64,000 nucleotides of DNA, from contig CM051460.1 of the NCBI GenBank assembly GCA_028095005.1, positions 186,542,742 to 186,606,741 of the forward strand. The letters run 5' to 3'. The notes beneath the pieces are model-generated. The model saw nothing but the letters and a program-made list of their open reading frames with translations, had not been told where the DNA came from and did not search any database. How positions within the stretch are numbered: the stretch's first letter is position 1; every line of letters begins with the position of its first letter. This DNA is from Rhynchospora pubera. Its lineage: Eukaryota > Streptophyta > Magnoliopsida > Poales > Cyperaceae. This document shows, piece after piece, positions 47,616-58,746 of the stretch. The translations under genes were made by a program, and so were the position numbers.

Positions 47616-50600
47616 ACAACAACAACAACAACTAAGACTTTTGTCCCAAACAAATTGGGGTAGGCTGGAAAGAAACCCAACAACAGAACACATCCAAGAA
47701 CAAAAAAAATACAAAACATAAAAATACTAATAGTAAGACTAGCCATACTAATAACAATACCTCTAATAATAATAGTAATAGTAGAAACTTAGACCTCGAC
47801 TGTGACCTAATAGAGGGACCTACAAACCTATGGCATCGCTCCTACCCCTAAGTTCATACGTCATGGCTCCGGTACATGAATTGCTAACTTCCAAGTGCTC
47901 CTATCGATCGCCAACTCCTTGGAGACGTTCCATTCTTTAAGGTCTCTTTTCACCGCTTCTTCCCATGTCAATCTTGGTCTCCCTCTCCCCCTCTGGGTGT
48001 TCTCGAAATGATTAAGAATTTCGATACGTACCGGTGCCTCTGGAGGTCTGCGTTGGATATGTCCAAACCATCTCAAACGATGTTGGATCAGCTTCTCCTC
48101 TATTGGTGCGACCCCAACCATCTCTCGTATGTCATCATTTCTGATCCAATCTTTCCTCGTGTGACCGCAGATCCACCTCAACATACGCATCTCAGCTACA
48201 CTCATCTTCTGGACATGTCGTCTTTTAGTAGCCCAACATTCTGCGCCATACAACATCGCAGGTCTAATCGCTGTCCTGTAGAACTTGCCTTTTAGCTTCT
48301 GTGGGACTTACTTATCGCATAGGACGCCTGATGCTTGTCGCCATTTCACCCACCCCGCTCTTATCCTGTGACTAACATCTTCATCTATCTCGCCATCGCT
48401 CTGCAGCATCGACCCTAAATATCGAAAAGTATCCTTCGTAGGTACTACCTGCCCGTCTAGACAGACATCTCCGTCCACTGGTCGTATCCTACTAAACTCA
48501 CACCCTATATACTCCGTCTTAGTTCTACTAAGCCTAAACCCTTTGGACTCTAGAGTTCGTCTCCACAATTCCAATTTCCTATCGACCTCCGTCCTACTCT
48601 CATCGACTAACACCACATCGTCCGCAAAGAGCATACACCAAGGAATCTTTCCCTGTATATCCTTCGTGATCTCATCCATCACTAAGGCAAAAATATACGG
48701 GCTCAAAGCTGATCCCTGATGTAGTCCTATTTTAATAGGAAAGTCACTAGTTACACTATCACATGTCCTGATGCAAGTAACGGCACCATCGTACATGTCT
48801 TGGATGAGGGTAACATACTTTGTGGGGACTTTTTTCTTTTCTAGTGCCCACCACATAACTTTCCTTGGCACTTTGTCGTATGCTTTCTCCAAATCAATGA
48901 AAACCATATGTAGATCCTTCTTTCGCTCCCGATATCTCTCCATCAATTGCCTTATTAGGAAGATGGCCTCCATGGTTGACCTCCCAGGCATAAAACCAAA
49001 TTGGTTTTTCGAAACGTTTGTCATCCGTCTCAAGCGATGTTCTATCACTCTCTCCCAAAGCTTCATTGTATGACTCATAAGCTTAATCCCTCTATAGTTT
49101 GTACAGCTTTGAGCATCCCCTTTATTCTTGAAGATTGGTACTAGAGTGCTTCTCCTCCACGCATCTGGCATCCTATTTGATCGGAAAATGCTATTGAATA
49201 GTTTGGTTAACCAAACTACAGCCACATCTCCGAGACACCTCCATACTTCGATTGGTATGTTATCAGGTCCTAGAGCCTTACCTACTTTCATTCGTTTTAA
49301 GGCTTCTTTCACCTCGGACTCTTGAATTCTCCTAACAAAACGTCTATTGGAGTCATCAAAGGAGTCGTTCAACACAATTCCTAAGTCGTCATCCTCTCCA
49401 TTGAATAACTTGTTGAAGTAATCCCTCTACCTATTCTTGATCTCGTCGTCCCTCACTAAAAGCCTATCACTCTCGTCCTTGATGCACTTCACTTGGTTTA
49501 AGTCTCTCGTCTTCCTATCTCGAAGCTTGGCTATCTTATACACGTCCTTCTCACCCTTCTTCGTACTCAGCTTCTGGTATAGATCCTCATAAGCCCGACC
49601 TCTTGCTTCGCTCACAGCTTTCTTTGCATTCTTCTTGGCCAATTTGTACTTCTGCGCATTGTCGTCGGTCTTGTCATGGTGCAAGCGTTTGTAGCATTCT
49701 TTCTTTTCTTTAATAGCTTTCTGCACTTTGTCGTTCCACCACCACGTATCTTTGGGTTTGCGGTTGCTTCCTCTAGTAACTCCAAACACTTCCGTAGCTA
49801 CCTTTTGAATGCAGCTGACATATCTTCCCACATCTTGTTTGCTTCTTCACCTGCTTTCCACGGACCTTCTTCAATCATTCTGCACCTAAAAGTATGAGAC
49901 ACGTCTCCTTTGAGCTTCCACCACTTCGTCTTCACAACTCGAGCGCCTCTACCTACTCTAGAACGCAGCGGAAAGCGAAAATCAGCCACCACAAGTTTGT
50001 GTTGTGAGACGACACATTCCCCAGGTATAACCTTGCAATTCATGCAGGCTCGTCTGTCCTCTCTCCTAGCAAGAACAAAATCAATCTGGGAAAAGTGTTG
50101 GGCACTACTAAAGGTAACTAAGTGGGATTGTCTTTTTCTAAAGAAGGTGTTAGCTATCATGAGGTCGTAAGCTATGGCCAAGTTCAAGAAGTCCTCACCT
50201 TCTTGGTTGCTATCGCCATACCCAAAACCCCCATGCACCCTCTCAAACCCTCCACTAGTTTCACCTACATGTCCATTGAAGTCTCCTCCGATGAAGAGCT
50301 TTTCAGTGGTTGGCACACTTCTAATCATACCATCTAAATCTTTCCAGAATTGGATTTTGATGGATTCACTTAGTCCTACTTGTGGTGCATAAGCACTAAT
50401 GACGTTCAAAACTAAGTCCCCCAAAACTAGCTTCACTAGAATGATCCCATCCCCTTGTCTCCGCACGTCGACAACTCCACTCTTAAGGCTCTTGTCGATT
50501 AAGATACCTACTCCATTCCTGCCCCGTTCTTTTCCAGTGTACCACAGCTTGAAACCGGTGTTCTCCACTTCCTTTGCTTTTTGGCCCGTCCACTTTGTCT

Positions 50601-51099
50601 CTTGTACGCACAAGATGTTCACACGCCTCCTAATCGCCGTATCCACTAACTCTCTTAACTTTCCTGTTAGAGACCCTACATTCCAACTACCTAAACGAAT
50701 CCTACTCTCACTGACTATCTTTCTTGCCCCCCGCACTCGTCGTGAAAAGTGCGAAGACCCTTGCTTACTTGCCACTACATCCGGGCGCTGATGTAGCGCG
50801 CCACTAAGGGAGTGACGATCCGGCCCTTGCTCACTTATCACCTTATCCGGGTTCCGATAAGGCGCGCCACTAAAGGGGTGGCGACCTGGCCCTTGCTCAT
50901 TTATCATCTCATCCGGGTTCCGATAAGACGCGTCGCTAAGAGGGTTACGCCCCAACGAAAAGTAATTGGGTTTCATTTCCATAGAGATGACTGGAATTTT
51001 TACGTTGGCTCGCCTAGCCTATCACAACCCTCCTCCTTTTACCCGGGCTTGGGACCGGGCTATACTAAACAATGCAACCAAAGCTTAGTATAGGCGGAG
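47616..51099 (-). mobile_element. RTE-clade LINE, nearly full length
   Basis: It is flanked by a perfect 21-bp duplication beginning TTAAGTTTTT (47595-47615 and 51100-51120). On the minus strand it has a short 5' leader, a single ORF with endonuclease then reverse transcriptase and no ORF1, and ends in a (TTG)n tail (about 47612-47631), all hallmarks of plant RTE LINEs. It integrated into the giant solo LTR. Confidence 0.9.
47861..50982 (-). pseudogene. RTE LINE endonuclease-reverse transcriptase, broken
   Basis: The start ATG is at 50982. The N-terminus has three copies of a roughly 22-residue unit (GRHPFSGAPYRNPD type). The apurinic-like endonuclease follows: SWNVGSLTGK, QETKW, GGDFNGHVG, SQIDFVLAR, SQHKLVVADF. 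The reverse transcriptase has FIDLEKAYD, GLHQGSALSPYIF and FADDVVLV, then a C-terminal segment with GRGRPRLTWEEAVKRD. The frame is broken by one shift near 49800-49830 and by in-frame stops at about 49427 and 48308. Otherwise it is well conserved, so the copy is fairly young. It cannot make full protein as it stands. Confidence 0.9.
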
Positions 51100-51149
51100 T
51101 TAAGTTTTTCTCAAACACCAAAAAAAAAAAAATTATATCGTATCTAAAG

Positions 51150-51345
51150 AGAAAAACCTTGAGAAGAAACTTTAAAATTTAAAATTTCAAATTTCAAATT
51201 TTAAATTTCAAAATTCAAAATTCAAATTTTAAATTTCAAATTTCAATTTTCAAATTTTCAAAGTTTCAAATTTTAAAATTTAAAATTTAAATTTTCATCT
51301 TTTAAAATTTTTTAAAATTTCAAATTTTGAAAATATCAAGATTTA
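51150..51345. repeat. AAATTTCAAATTT low-complexity tract
   Basis: About 190 bp is made almost only of AAATTT/TTTCAAA permutations, just right of the LINE in the solo LTR. Confidence 0.7.
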
Positions 51346-53249
51346 AAATTTTCGAATTCTAAAATGTCTAGATTAAAATGAATGTTATAATTAAATGCAT
51401 TCACTTTGATCACTAATTTTAACCTATCATGCCAAACAACAATTACTAACTTTAAGTTAGAACTAATTTTTATTAACTTTAACCTCAAACACTAATCCCA
51501 AAATGCTAACTTTAACCCTTGATCCCACTAAACTTTGATGTTGCCAAACGACCCCATATTGGTTAATGGGTTATTAGCCGATGGTAGATATGGTTAATTT
51601 CATTAAGCTAAAGGAAGAAAGGAATAATTGGTTTTACGCTTGTGTTGCTCAGTTGGTATGCCCTCCTGTGTGCTTGTGATGTTGGTACAGGTCTTGTACC
51701 AGCCTCAATCGAGGCTAAACAATCTCTGGTACCGTTCTGGTACCATTCTAGTTTGGTTCTGGCGTAGATTTGCGAGGTTGAAGGCCTGTTGTAAAGAATT
51801 TTATGTCCCAGGGACCTAACTGCAAAATTCTAAGGGCATATTTACAGACAAAAAGGACTTAATTGTAAAGATTTTAAGTTCAGGAGCCTTTGGATAAAAT
51901 GAGTGGGATTACGGGTCGGATTTGCCCCTCCGTTATCGGATCTTGTCGGGTGAGTTGTGGACCCGAAAGGTTGGACTCAAGTCAACTGGTCAGGTTGACT
52001 TGGCCGAATCATATTGCGAGTTGGGCTTTGGGTCTGTGTTATGTTTTGGGCCTCTGTTGTGAATCATGGCTAATGGGATTTCTTTTATGTGTGGGCTGTT
52101 CTTTGAGGCCGAATCAAATATGAGATGTTGGACTTAATTAACAGAATTAATTATGAACTTAATGACTATCATTAGTCTTAATCCAAACTTAATCAATAAA
52201 GATTAAGTAAATAAATTGTGGGTTTAAGAATAAATAAAATTATTTAAAGGAAAGGCCATTAGAAATGATCGGGAATTCCTTTAGTTAAGCGGGATTCGAT
52301 TTTTCGGGAGATGATGAGAATAGTCCGAGTGAGTCAAGAACAGATACAATGACACAAATCACCGACTTTTTGATCCCCAAACAAATAATCAAATATTGCA
52401 CAACTAAATGAATGTTGGAGAAATACTATATAATAAATAAGTGAATATTTTCATTCTAAAATATAATCCATGACTTATATAATAGAAATAAATATAAACT
52501 CTTAATGACTGGAAAGTCAAAACCAATTGTTAATAATAAGATAAAATACTTAATAATATATTTTAAAACAGAATCCTCTCAATAAATAATCTGAACCTAA
52601 CCATTCCAATCTCAACCAGTCTGGTTAACCTAGACCGTTAGTATGGTAATCCAAGAACCGCCGATAATTAGGTTATTTAGGTTACTTTAAGTATTTAATG
52701 ATTAGTAAGAAAGTCACTTGTTTTATTAGGAAACCGAACTAGAATCAGCTATCAAGCCTAGCAGACTGTTAAGGGAAAGAACCCAAGTATGATGGCCGTC
52801 AAGCGTTCGAACCATCATGAGATATCGAGGAACTACATTTAGGCTTTCTACTATCCAGGTGCGGAATTACGTTGGATTTTTGTTAAAATTTAAGTGACTA
52901 TTAAGCTATGTTTGAATGTCTGTTATTTTATGTGGTTATGTGCTTTGCTAAAGTAAATATAATTTTTATTCATATGCATATTGGAAATTCGTTTGCCTGC
53001 ATGACCGTATTCAAGCATTTTTAAATGATAGTGCCAAATTATTGATAAAACTGCATTTTGAAAGGCATGTTCTCCGTTTTGAGAAATTTGAAAAGTAACA
53101 GTCAGATATTTGGAAATGCCGTTGCTATTGATAAATCCGACTTATGAATGATCTGACTAAAAGGAATGAAATGATGTGAATGAATAACTGAGATATGATG
53201 TGATGTGCTTGATATGTGTGATTTGATATGTTTGTATCACTCTCCGAAG

Positions 53250-53520
53250 TCGGTTGGCCTCCGGCTTCGGCCAGTTCAATAGCGCTATGTGGATTTGGAA
53301 TTCCCTTCTGCCTGCCCAGGGTTAGAGATACGTCTCTTCTGCCTGCCCTTGGGTTAGGGAAAGGTCTCCTTCTGCCTGTCCAACCGGTTGGATTAGGAGG
53401 CCTGAGTGATTATGAATATGGAATTATGTTAATGATATGCTGATTTAAAATCCCCTTCTGCCTGCCCAGGGTTAGAGAGACGTCTCTTCTGCCTGCCCTT
53501 GGGTTAGGGGACCTAAGTGA
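53250..53520 (+). repeat. Short tandem repeats CCTTCTGCCTGCCC..GGGTTAG in the giant LTR
   Basis: The phrase TTCTGCCTGCC followed by CAGGGTTAG or CTTGGGTTAG and a CGTCTC/GGTCTC word recurs five times (about 53306, 53336, 53369, 53454 and 53488). It sits in the 3' part of the giant solo LTR. Confidence 0.75.
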
Positions 53521-54312
53521 TTATGATTATGATTATGGAATGAAATAAAAAATTTGTGATTTGCCCAGACTTATATTATGCTCAATTCTGCCATGCTCGG
53601 ATCCCCTGACACGCTCAGTTTCCTATCATATACAGACATGTGTTGTCTGCGACGGGATTCGTGCCACGTGTTCAGTCCGACATGTATATGACTTCTGTCA
53701 TAGTCAGATTTTGTCATTCTGTCCCATTTTGATTTCAGACTGGATCACATATTTTAAAAGAAAATTTGAAATTGATTTTATTTAAATTAATACATGCATG
53801 CTTTGTTTTATATTAAATGCAGATAATAATTTACTTGTCTTGTTTAACAAATAAATGCTTTATTTACGGGTATTATTTCTAGAACTTGGATTTTAGCTTA
53901 AATCCGCGTACTGGAACTAAAACCCGCACTGAGAATTATATTCTCATTCCGTACTTTTTGGTATGTTTTCCACAATGGATGTGGGGTTCCAGGTTGCAAA
54001 GACGGGCTCGATCAAGTCAAGCGAAATTAAGCCAAATTGTCTTGCCATGAGGACTCAATGAGTCATAGGAGACAACATGATAATTCATGGTAAGCTGAAA
54101 CCTAAACCTTAAAGATTGTAGAAAAATACCTTGCGAGTACACAGAAGTTGTGTGTTCGCGGCGGAAAACTGCCCCACCCAATTGCGGGCTGTGACATGGC
54201 CCGTGATAACCCGTCCCGTTTGGACCCGTGAACCCGTGGCCCGTGATAACCCGTGGACCGTGGGGGTTTGGACAGGACCGTACTGGACCGTTTGGTAAAC
54301 ACTACTCCAACA

Positions 54313-55491
54313 CAAGGATCCATAAATGGATTAAAGTAAGTGTTGTGGAGATCGGAATAAAAGTTTTGACAAAGAAGTCAATAAGTTGAACTTCGTCAAA
54401 AGTATCTTGTATAGACAAGATATTCAGTGGGAGCATAATTGTATTACTTGTATTGTTCAAGTTAACAATTCATTAATTGGGAATAACATTAAGAAAATGA
54501 ATATTGTCAAGATCTCTTTGGAGAATGCTTTCTCAAATGAGAACTTGGGCGAAATCACCTAATCCTAGGAAACGAAATCTATAAAGATAGATTATGGTGG
54601 ATGTTAGGTTTGAGCAAATGTATATATATTGATGAAGTGTTCTAGAAACACGAAAGTTACACTCCAAGAAAGGATATCTAATTATACGTCACATGGCATG
54701 ACTTGAGTATTTAACTCGATTTATTGCAACTCAATTCGAGAAAGTGCATGAAATAGTTCAAGCATTCTTTCATTATGAGTTTCACTTTGTACGCCATATT
54801 TATGCATATGCCCCAATGTATAGTATCCAAAGGATATGACAAACAGTTGTCAAACGGATACAAGAGAGACACATTTGGACGATAGTCAAGAATATCCTCG
54901 AGTACCTTATGAGAAAGAGTGATCTAATGTTTCATCTTTTAAGATGAAAGAGAGCTCGTGTAAATTAATTACACTAATGTTAGTTTTTCGAAAGATTGAT
55001 ATAATCACAGTTGAGCAACATATTTTGCTAAAAGGTGGTGTTGTAAGTTTAGAAGGTGTTCTAAATAGAATATTACAACCGTTTCCGTCACCAAAAAAAA
55101 ATACATAGCAACTTGAGAAACAATAAAAGAAGGTTATTTGGATCGAGTTCTTAGTCGAGCTATTTTGGTGCTATGCATCTCGAACCACAACTTACTCCTA
55201 AAGAACCCAATGCTACATTGGAGATTCAAATATGATCTATAACGATATCACTTGATATCATATGATGATGATCAAGAACATATATATAGTAGTGTATATA
55301 TATATATATATATATAGTCGAACAAATTTAGATAGGTTCGCGAACACAGCTTTAAGCGTATGAGTAACTAGCTTTAAGCGTATTATTTATTTTGAGGTCC
55401 GAGACATGTATATATGTAGATATATGACATTGTTCTCAATTCATCATTGGCTAGAAGTCACTACTGATTGACTCTAGGCCAAGTGGGAGAT
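54313..55491 (+). pseudogene. Copia reverse transcriptase/RNase H remnant and polypurine tract
   Basis: It continues the RT cut at 40694. Traces of FDKEVNKL, then VNNSLIGNNIKKMN.VK (the position of YVDDILLIGND) and NLGE are seen at 54370-54550. An ILEYL-like block follows near 54890, and the RNase H area runs to about 55250. Numerous stops and frameshifts show it is dead. A (TA)n tract lies near 55285-55313. The polypurine tract AAGTGGGAGA (55481-55490) abuts the 3' LTR. Confidence 0.75.
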
Positions 55492-57252
55492 TGTTGGAGT
55501 TATGTCCTAGAAGTCAATAATTTGATGACTTAAATATTAGTTTATGTTATGGATGATATTTTATCATCTGTTCCTAGATTTATTATTGACAGATTATTCA
55601 GGTTGAGGATCTGAATTGTAGATCTCTGTGGATCATTCTTTAGAATGACAATAATAAATCTAAACGGTCCATAATCTTGATAATTAACAAAGGAACATTA
55701 ATTATCATATAAGATTAGTATGCAAGTTAAGTGATGATTAAGTTCTACTAATCATAGGTAAAAAGTTACCAACTTAATTGCATATGTATATGTTATGGAA
55801 CATAGTACATGACTTGACCCAACGAAATAAATATATGGATCGTGTTATGTGTCATTATTTATTTCGTTATGATTTTGGTTCTAAGTTTGAGATGCTTATC
55901 TTTTCCACATGAGGATAGGTTCAATAAATCTACTGCTGATTCCCGATAAGGGCTGCTATACAGACTTTATTTATGTTCTCTTGAATTGTGCGGGGAAAAG
56001 CTAATCATCAAGAAAACCGTATGTCCCTCATTAATTCACTTAGTGAGTGACGATATCTGTTTGGGCCCCTTGATGGAGTTGGATCGTATGCACGCAACTA
56101 AGCGATCAACTATAGATCAAGAAATGTATAATATGCAAGAATGACACACTTCTATCTTGGATTATACGATGATATTGTGTGACATAAGAATCAAAATAGA
56201 GAAACATATTTATTCTCTTATGCAGGATTGAAATATTGTAGCAGTACACTATTTGTGCGAATTGGGAATCATAACGTGTTGCTAGATACCGCTTATGATT
56301 ATTGGAATTAAATAACGATTTAATTCCATGTCCAACATAGCATAAATCCTCAATGGGTCACACAAATAGAATTTTGACCAAGACAGTGCTTTATTTATTT
56401 ATTTATTCGCAACAGTGAAAATTGCGGATAATATAACGAATTGTTTAATTAATTATGTACCGTTATAGAACGTACTGATTAATTAAGTCAAACGGGTCAT
56501 ATAGAAATAAATAATAGCATAAGCTAATCCTAAAATAATTATTAAATAGTTAATAATTATTTTGGTTCAACTTAATTTAATATAAATAGTTATATTGAAT
56601 TATTGGGCTAATTTGTATATAGCAAATTTATAGTCCAAACAAAGAGCAATTAGAAATGAATTTAATTAATTGAATTAGAGTCCGTTTAAGAAGGAGTAAA
56701 ATGCCCATTAAGCCCATAATAGGGTCCGGCCATAGAGGTGGTAGGTGGGATGGCATTTGTGTAAATTCTAGCAACTTGCACCTAGGGTTGGTTGACTATA
56801 AAAGGACCCCTAGGGATTAAATTTCTCTCTCCTCTCTTCCTAGCCGCCACCACCCCATCCCTCTCCCTCTTTGGCCGTGCGTCACCTCTCCTCCTCCTCT
56901 CTATTGCTCATGTGTTGAGCCACACATCCTGAAATTACATCTACTTGTTGAATTAGAAGAGGGTGTCATCTTAGGATTAGCTTGGTTCTCATTGAATTTG
57001 CTAGCACAAATTCAATTAGAGAGCTTGGTTAATCTCTAGGTGGACTCGAGGCGATTTGGAGACGAAGGAGAAGCAAAACATCGATTTCTAAGCCGTAGGA
57101 TCGAGCCTCTTGATTGCGATATCAAGAGAGGTACAAATTTTCCACCTATCTCTTGTGTCGATTGACTTAGCACTAGATTTTCGTGTTGCTTGTGTTTTAA
57201 TTGGATTAATTAAGTGTAATTAGTCACAAAATTAAATTGAGCGACTTTCTTA
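55492..57252 (+). repeat. 3' LTR of the Copia element
   Basis: It starts TGTTGGAGTTATGTCC just after the polypurine tract and carries a TATA box (TATAAAAG, 56797-56804). Its last bases read TTTCTTA rather than the TTCTAACA of the 5' LTR, so the right border is approximate. It is about 1.76 kb. Confidence 0.85.
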
Positions 57253-57699
57253 TTAATGAAGACATGTTAGATAATTAATGAAGATTTGGGGATGATAAGG
57301 ATGATAGAATCTATGGGATGATGGAAAGCAATTCTCATTATTTTTAGAGAAAGCCCTTTAATTATTCTGTTGCATTTCAATCTGACCTTTTTTCATATGC
57401 GTTTTTCTTAGGTTTACTTTCGTTCTTAGAGGGGGCAAAAAAAAGGGGAATTGATCTCTACCATCCAGACTACTAGCATCCATAGAATTCACTGGACTCA
57501 TCCAGTATAATTAGAGAAAATTTGGTAATTTTAAAAATCGCACCTAAATAAATACCGAAACTCTCTCTTTTGAAACCCTAGCCGCTTTAGATCTGACCTC
57601 GCACGTAGCGTCGCGTCTCCTATCTCCATCGCTTCTCCTCCCCATCTACTCTCTCCATCACTCCGCCTCTCCTCCCGCATAGCGTCTCGTCTCCAAGCA
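57253..57699. other. Spacer with decayed 5' flank of the NDUFA5 copy
   Basis: AT-rich to about 57540, then a GC-richer leader-like stretch joined to the pseudogene. No start codon is found in the frame of the pseudogene. No other feature. Confidence 0.5.
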
Positions 57700-57937
57700 C
57701 CGCTGGCGGAGAAGGTGAAGGATACGATAGGGATCATCGGATTAGAGGTGGTACCAAACGCAAGGGAGGTGCTGATCGACTCGTACACCAAGACTTTGAA
57801 GGACATTGAGGCGGTTCCGGCCAACGAAGGGTATCGCAAGGCCGTCGAGAGCTTCACCAAGCACCGCCTCTAGATCTGTCAGGAGGAGGACGACTGGGAG
57901 CAGATCGAGAAGAAGATTGACTGTGACAAGCTTGTCG
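57700..57937 (+). pseudogene. NDUFA5: NDUFA5 (complex I B13 subunit) first-exon pseudogene
   Basis: The translation from PLAEKVKDTIGIIGLEVVPN through VLIDSYTKTLKDIEAVP and GYRKAVESFTKHRL matches the N-terminal half of the plant mitochondrial complex I subunit NDUFA5. An in-frame TAG (57871-57873) replaces the Lys codon expected after HRL, and no ATG precedes the conserved part. A splice donor-like GTGTGT follows at 57938, so the copy kept gene structure and is not an obvious retrocopy. The remaining exons were not identified; a short open stretch near 61105-61170 follows an acceptor-like TATAG but does not clearly match the family. The putative downstream intron space now holds transposons. 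Confidence 0.75.
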
Positions 57938-58529
57938 GTGTGTCTCTCTGTCTCTCTCTCTTTCTCTAGTTATGTTTGATAATCCATTGTCGTTACGAAT
58001 TTCTAATGAATTATTGCGATCTGAGTTGAAATTTTGGCTATTAGGGTTTCTTAAAAGAAATTGCGATCTGGTGACGAAGAAGTTATAACGGCCGTCACTT
58101 CTATTTTGAAATTTATGCTCTCCAAAAACAATATAAAGTTGAAATTTTAGAAGTAGAAAGTGCACAACACATGCAGATTTGATTTTTTTTTTTTAATTTA
58201 ATAGGAAAAAATTAAGATGAGATTAAGTTTATGAGAGATTTAGAAATTTGAGCAAGATGTTGGTAATGATTAACATTAATAGAATGCTTGTTGAATTTTT
58301 CATTCCTTAAGTTATATTTTATACAGAAACTTAGTTTGTTTCCGCTGTCAAGTGACTATTGCTAACATCTCATCTCTATCTCTATCTTTATCCTTATAAA
58401 CATACGGATCCTTGTAAACACATTTTCATTTATCTGGCATTAGTGCTCTCGAAGGTTGTACTTGATTTAGTTAGTCCTCTAAAATTACCAGAAATCAGAC
58501 TTTGCTATCGGGATATATATCACAATTCC

Positions 58530-58740
58530 AATTTTTTAAGGAGCATCTCGTTTTTTTTATATGTTATGTTAGTCTTTCTAAGGGATCACCTTGTTATATT
58601 CTATTGTTCAGTTCTCTAAGGGATCATTTTATTTTATTATGTGTTAAATTAGTATTTCTAAGGAATCATTTTGTTGTCATTAGTGTTCAGTTAATTGTAA
58701 TTACAGATTAAGTTATTTATCATTAAGTGTTCAGATATAC
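58530..58740 (+). repeat. Minisatellite around the Mutator-like insertion
   Basis: Degenerate units of about 55-60 bp share TTCTAAGGGATCA.CTTGTT and TATGT(G)TTA..TTAGTATTTCT. A further unit appears beyond the inserted element at about 60960-61005, so the repeat array was split by the insertion. Confidence 0.6.
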
Positions 58741-58746
58741 TAATTA

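Larger units (their letters stand above)
46525..54196 (+). mobile_element. Very long solo LTR (probably Ty3/Gypsy), itself carrying a LINE
   Basis: It begins TGTAACAACC and ends GTGACA. The 5-bp duplication TGGCC flanks it (46520-46524 and 54197-54201), and removing it rejoins the hAT subterminal repeat exactly. Without the LINE it is about 4.15 kb and has no gag-pol or second copy, so a solo LTR is the simplest reading. A TATA box (TATAAATA, 47178-47185) and the length suit Del/Tekay-type LTRs, which is inference. A small non-autonomous element with undetected LTRs is the alternative. Confidence 0.75.
42456..54304 (+). mobile_element. Autonomous hAT transposon interrupted by a solo LTR
   Basis: It starts TAGGGTTTACCA and ends TGGTAAACACTA, with the 8-bp duplication CTCCAACA at 42448-42455 and 54305-54312. 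GGACCG/ACCCG subterminal repeats lie at both ends (42456-42720; 46420-46524 with 54197-54304). It carries an intact three-exon transposase. The solo LTR at 46525-54196 lies downstream of the gene and extends the distance between termini from about 4.2 to 11.8 kb, which may prevent excision even though the protein could be made. Confidence 0.9.
35149..57252 (+). mobile_element. Degenerate Copia retrotransposon, hosting a stack of nested insertions
   Basis: Layout: a truncated 5' LTR (35149-35843), primer-binding site, first internal part (35844-40694), nested block (40695-54312), second internal part (54313-55491) with a polypurine tract, and a full 3' LTR (55492 to about 57252). Reverse-transcriptase-like sequence is interrupted at 40694 and resumes at 54313, which shows the two parts were contiguous. 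Because the 5' LTR lacks its first ~1070 bp and the 3' LTR end is altered, no TSD can be read. Confidence 0.85.

Noticed and set aside
48771..50791. Plus-strand open frames across the LINE
   Set aside because: Antisense shadows of the minus-strand endonuclease and reverse transcriptase.
58138..58740. Further NDUFA5 exons directly downstream
   Set aside because: The sequence is AT-rich minisatellite with no match to the C-terminal half of the protein.
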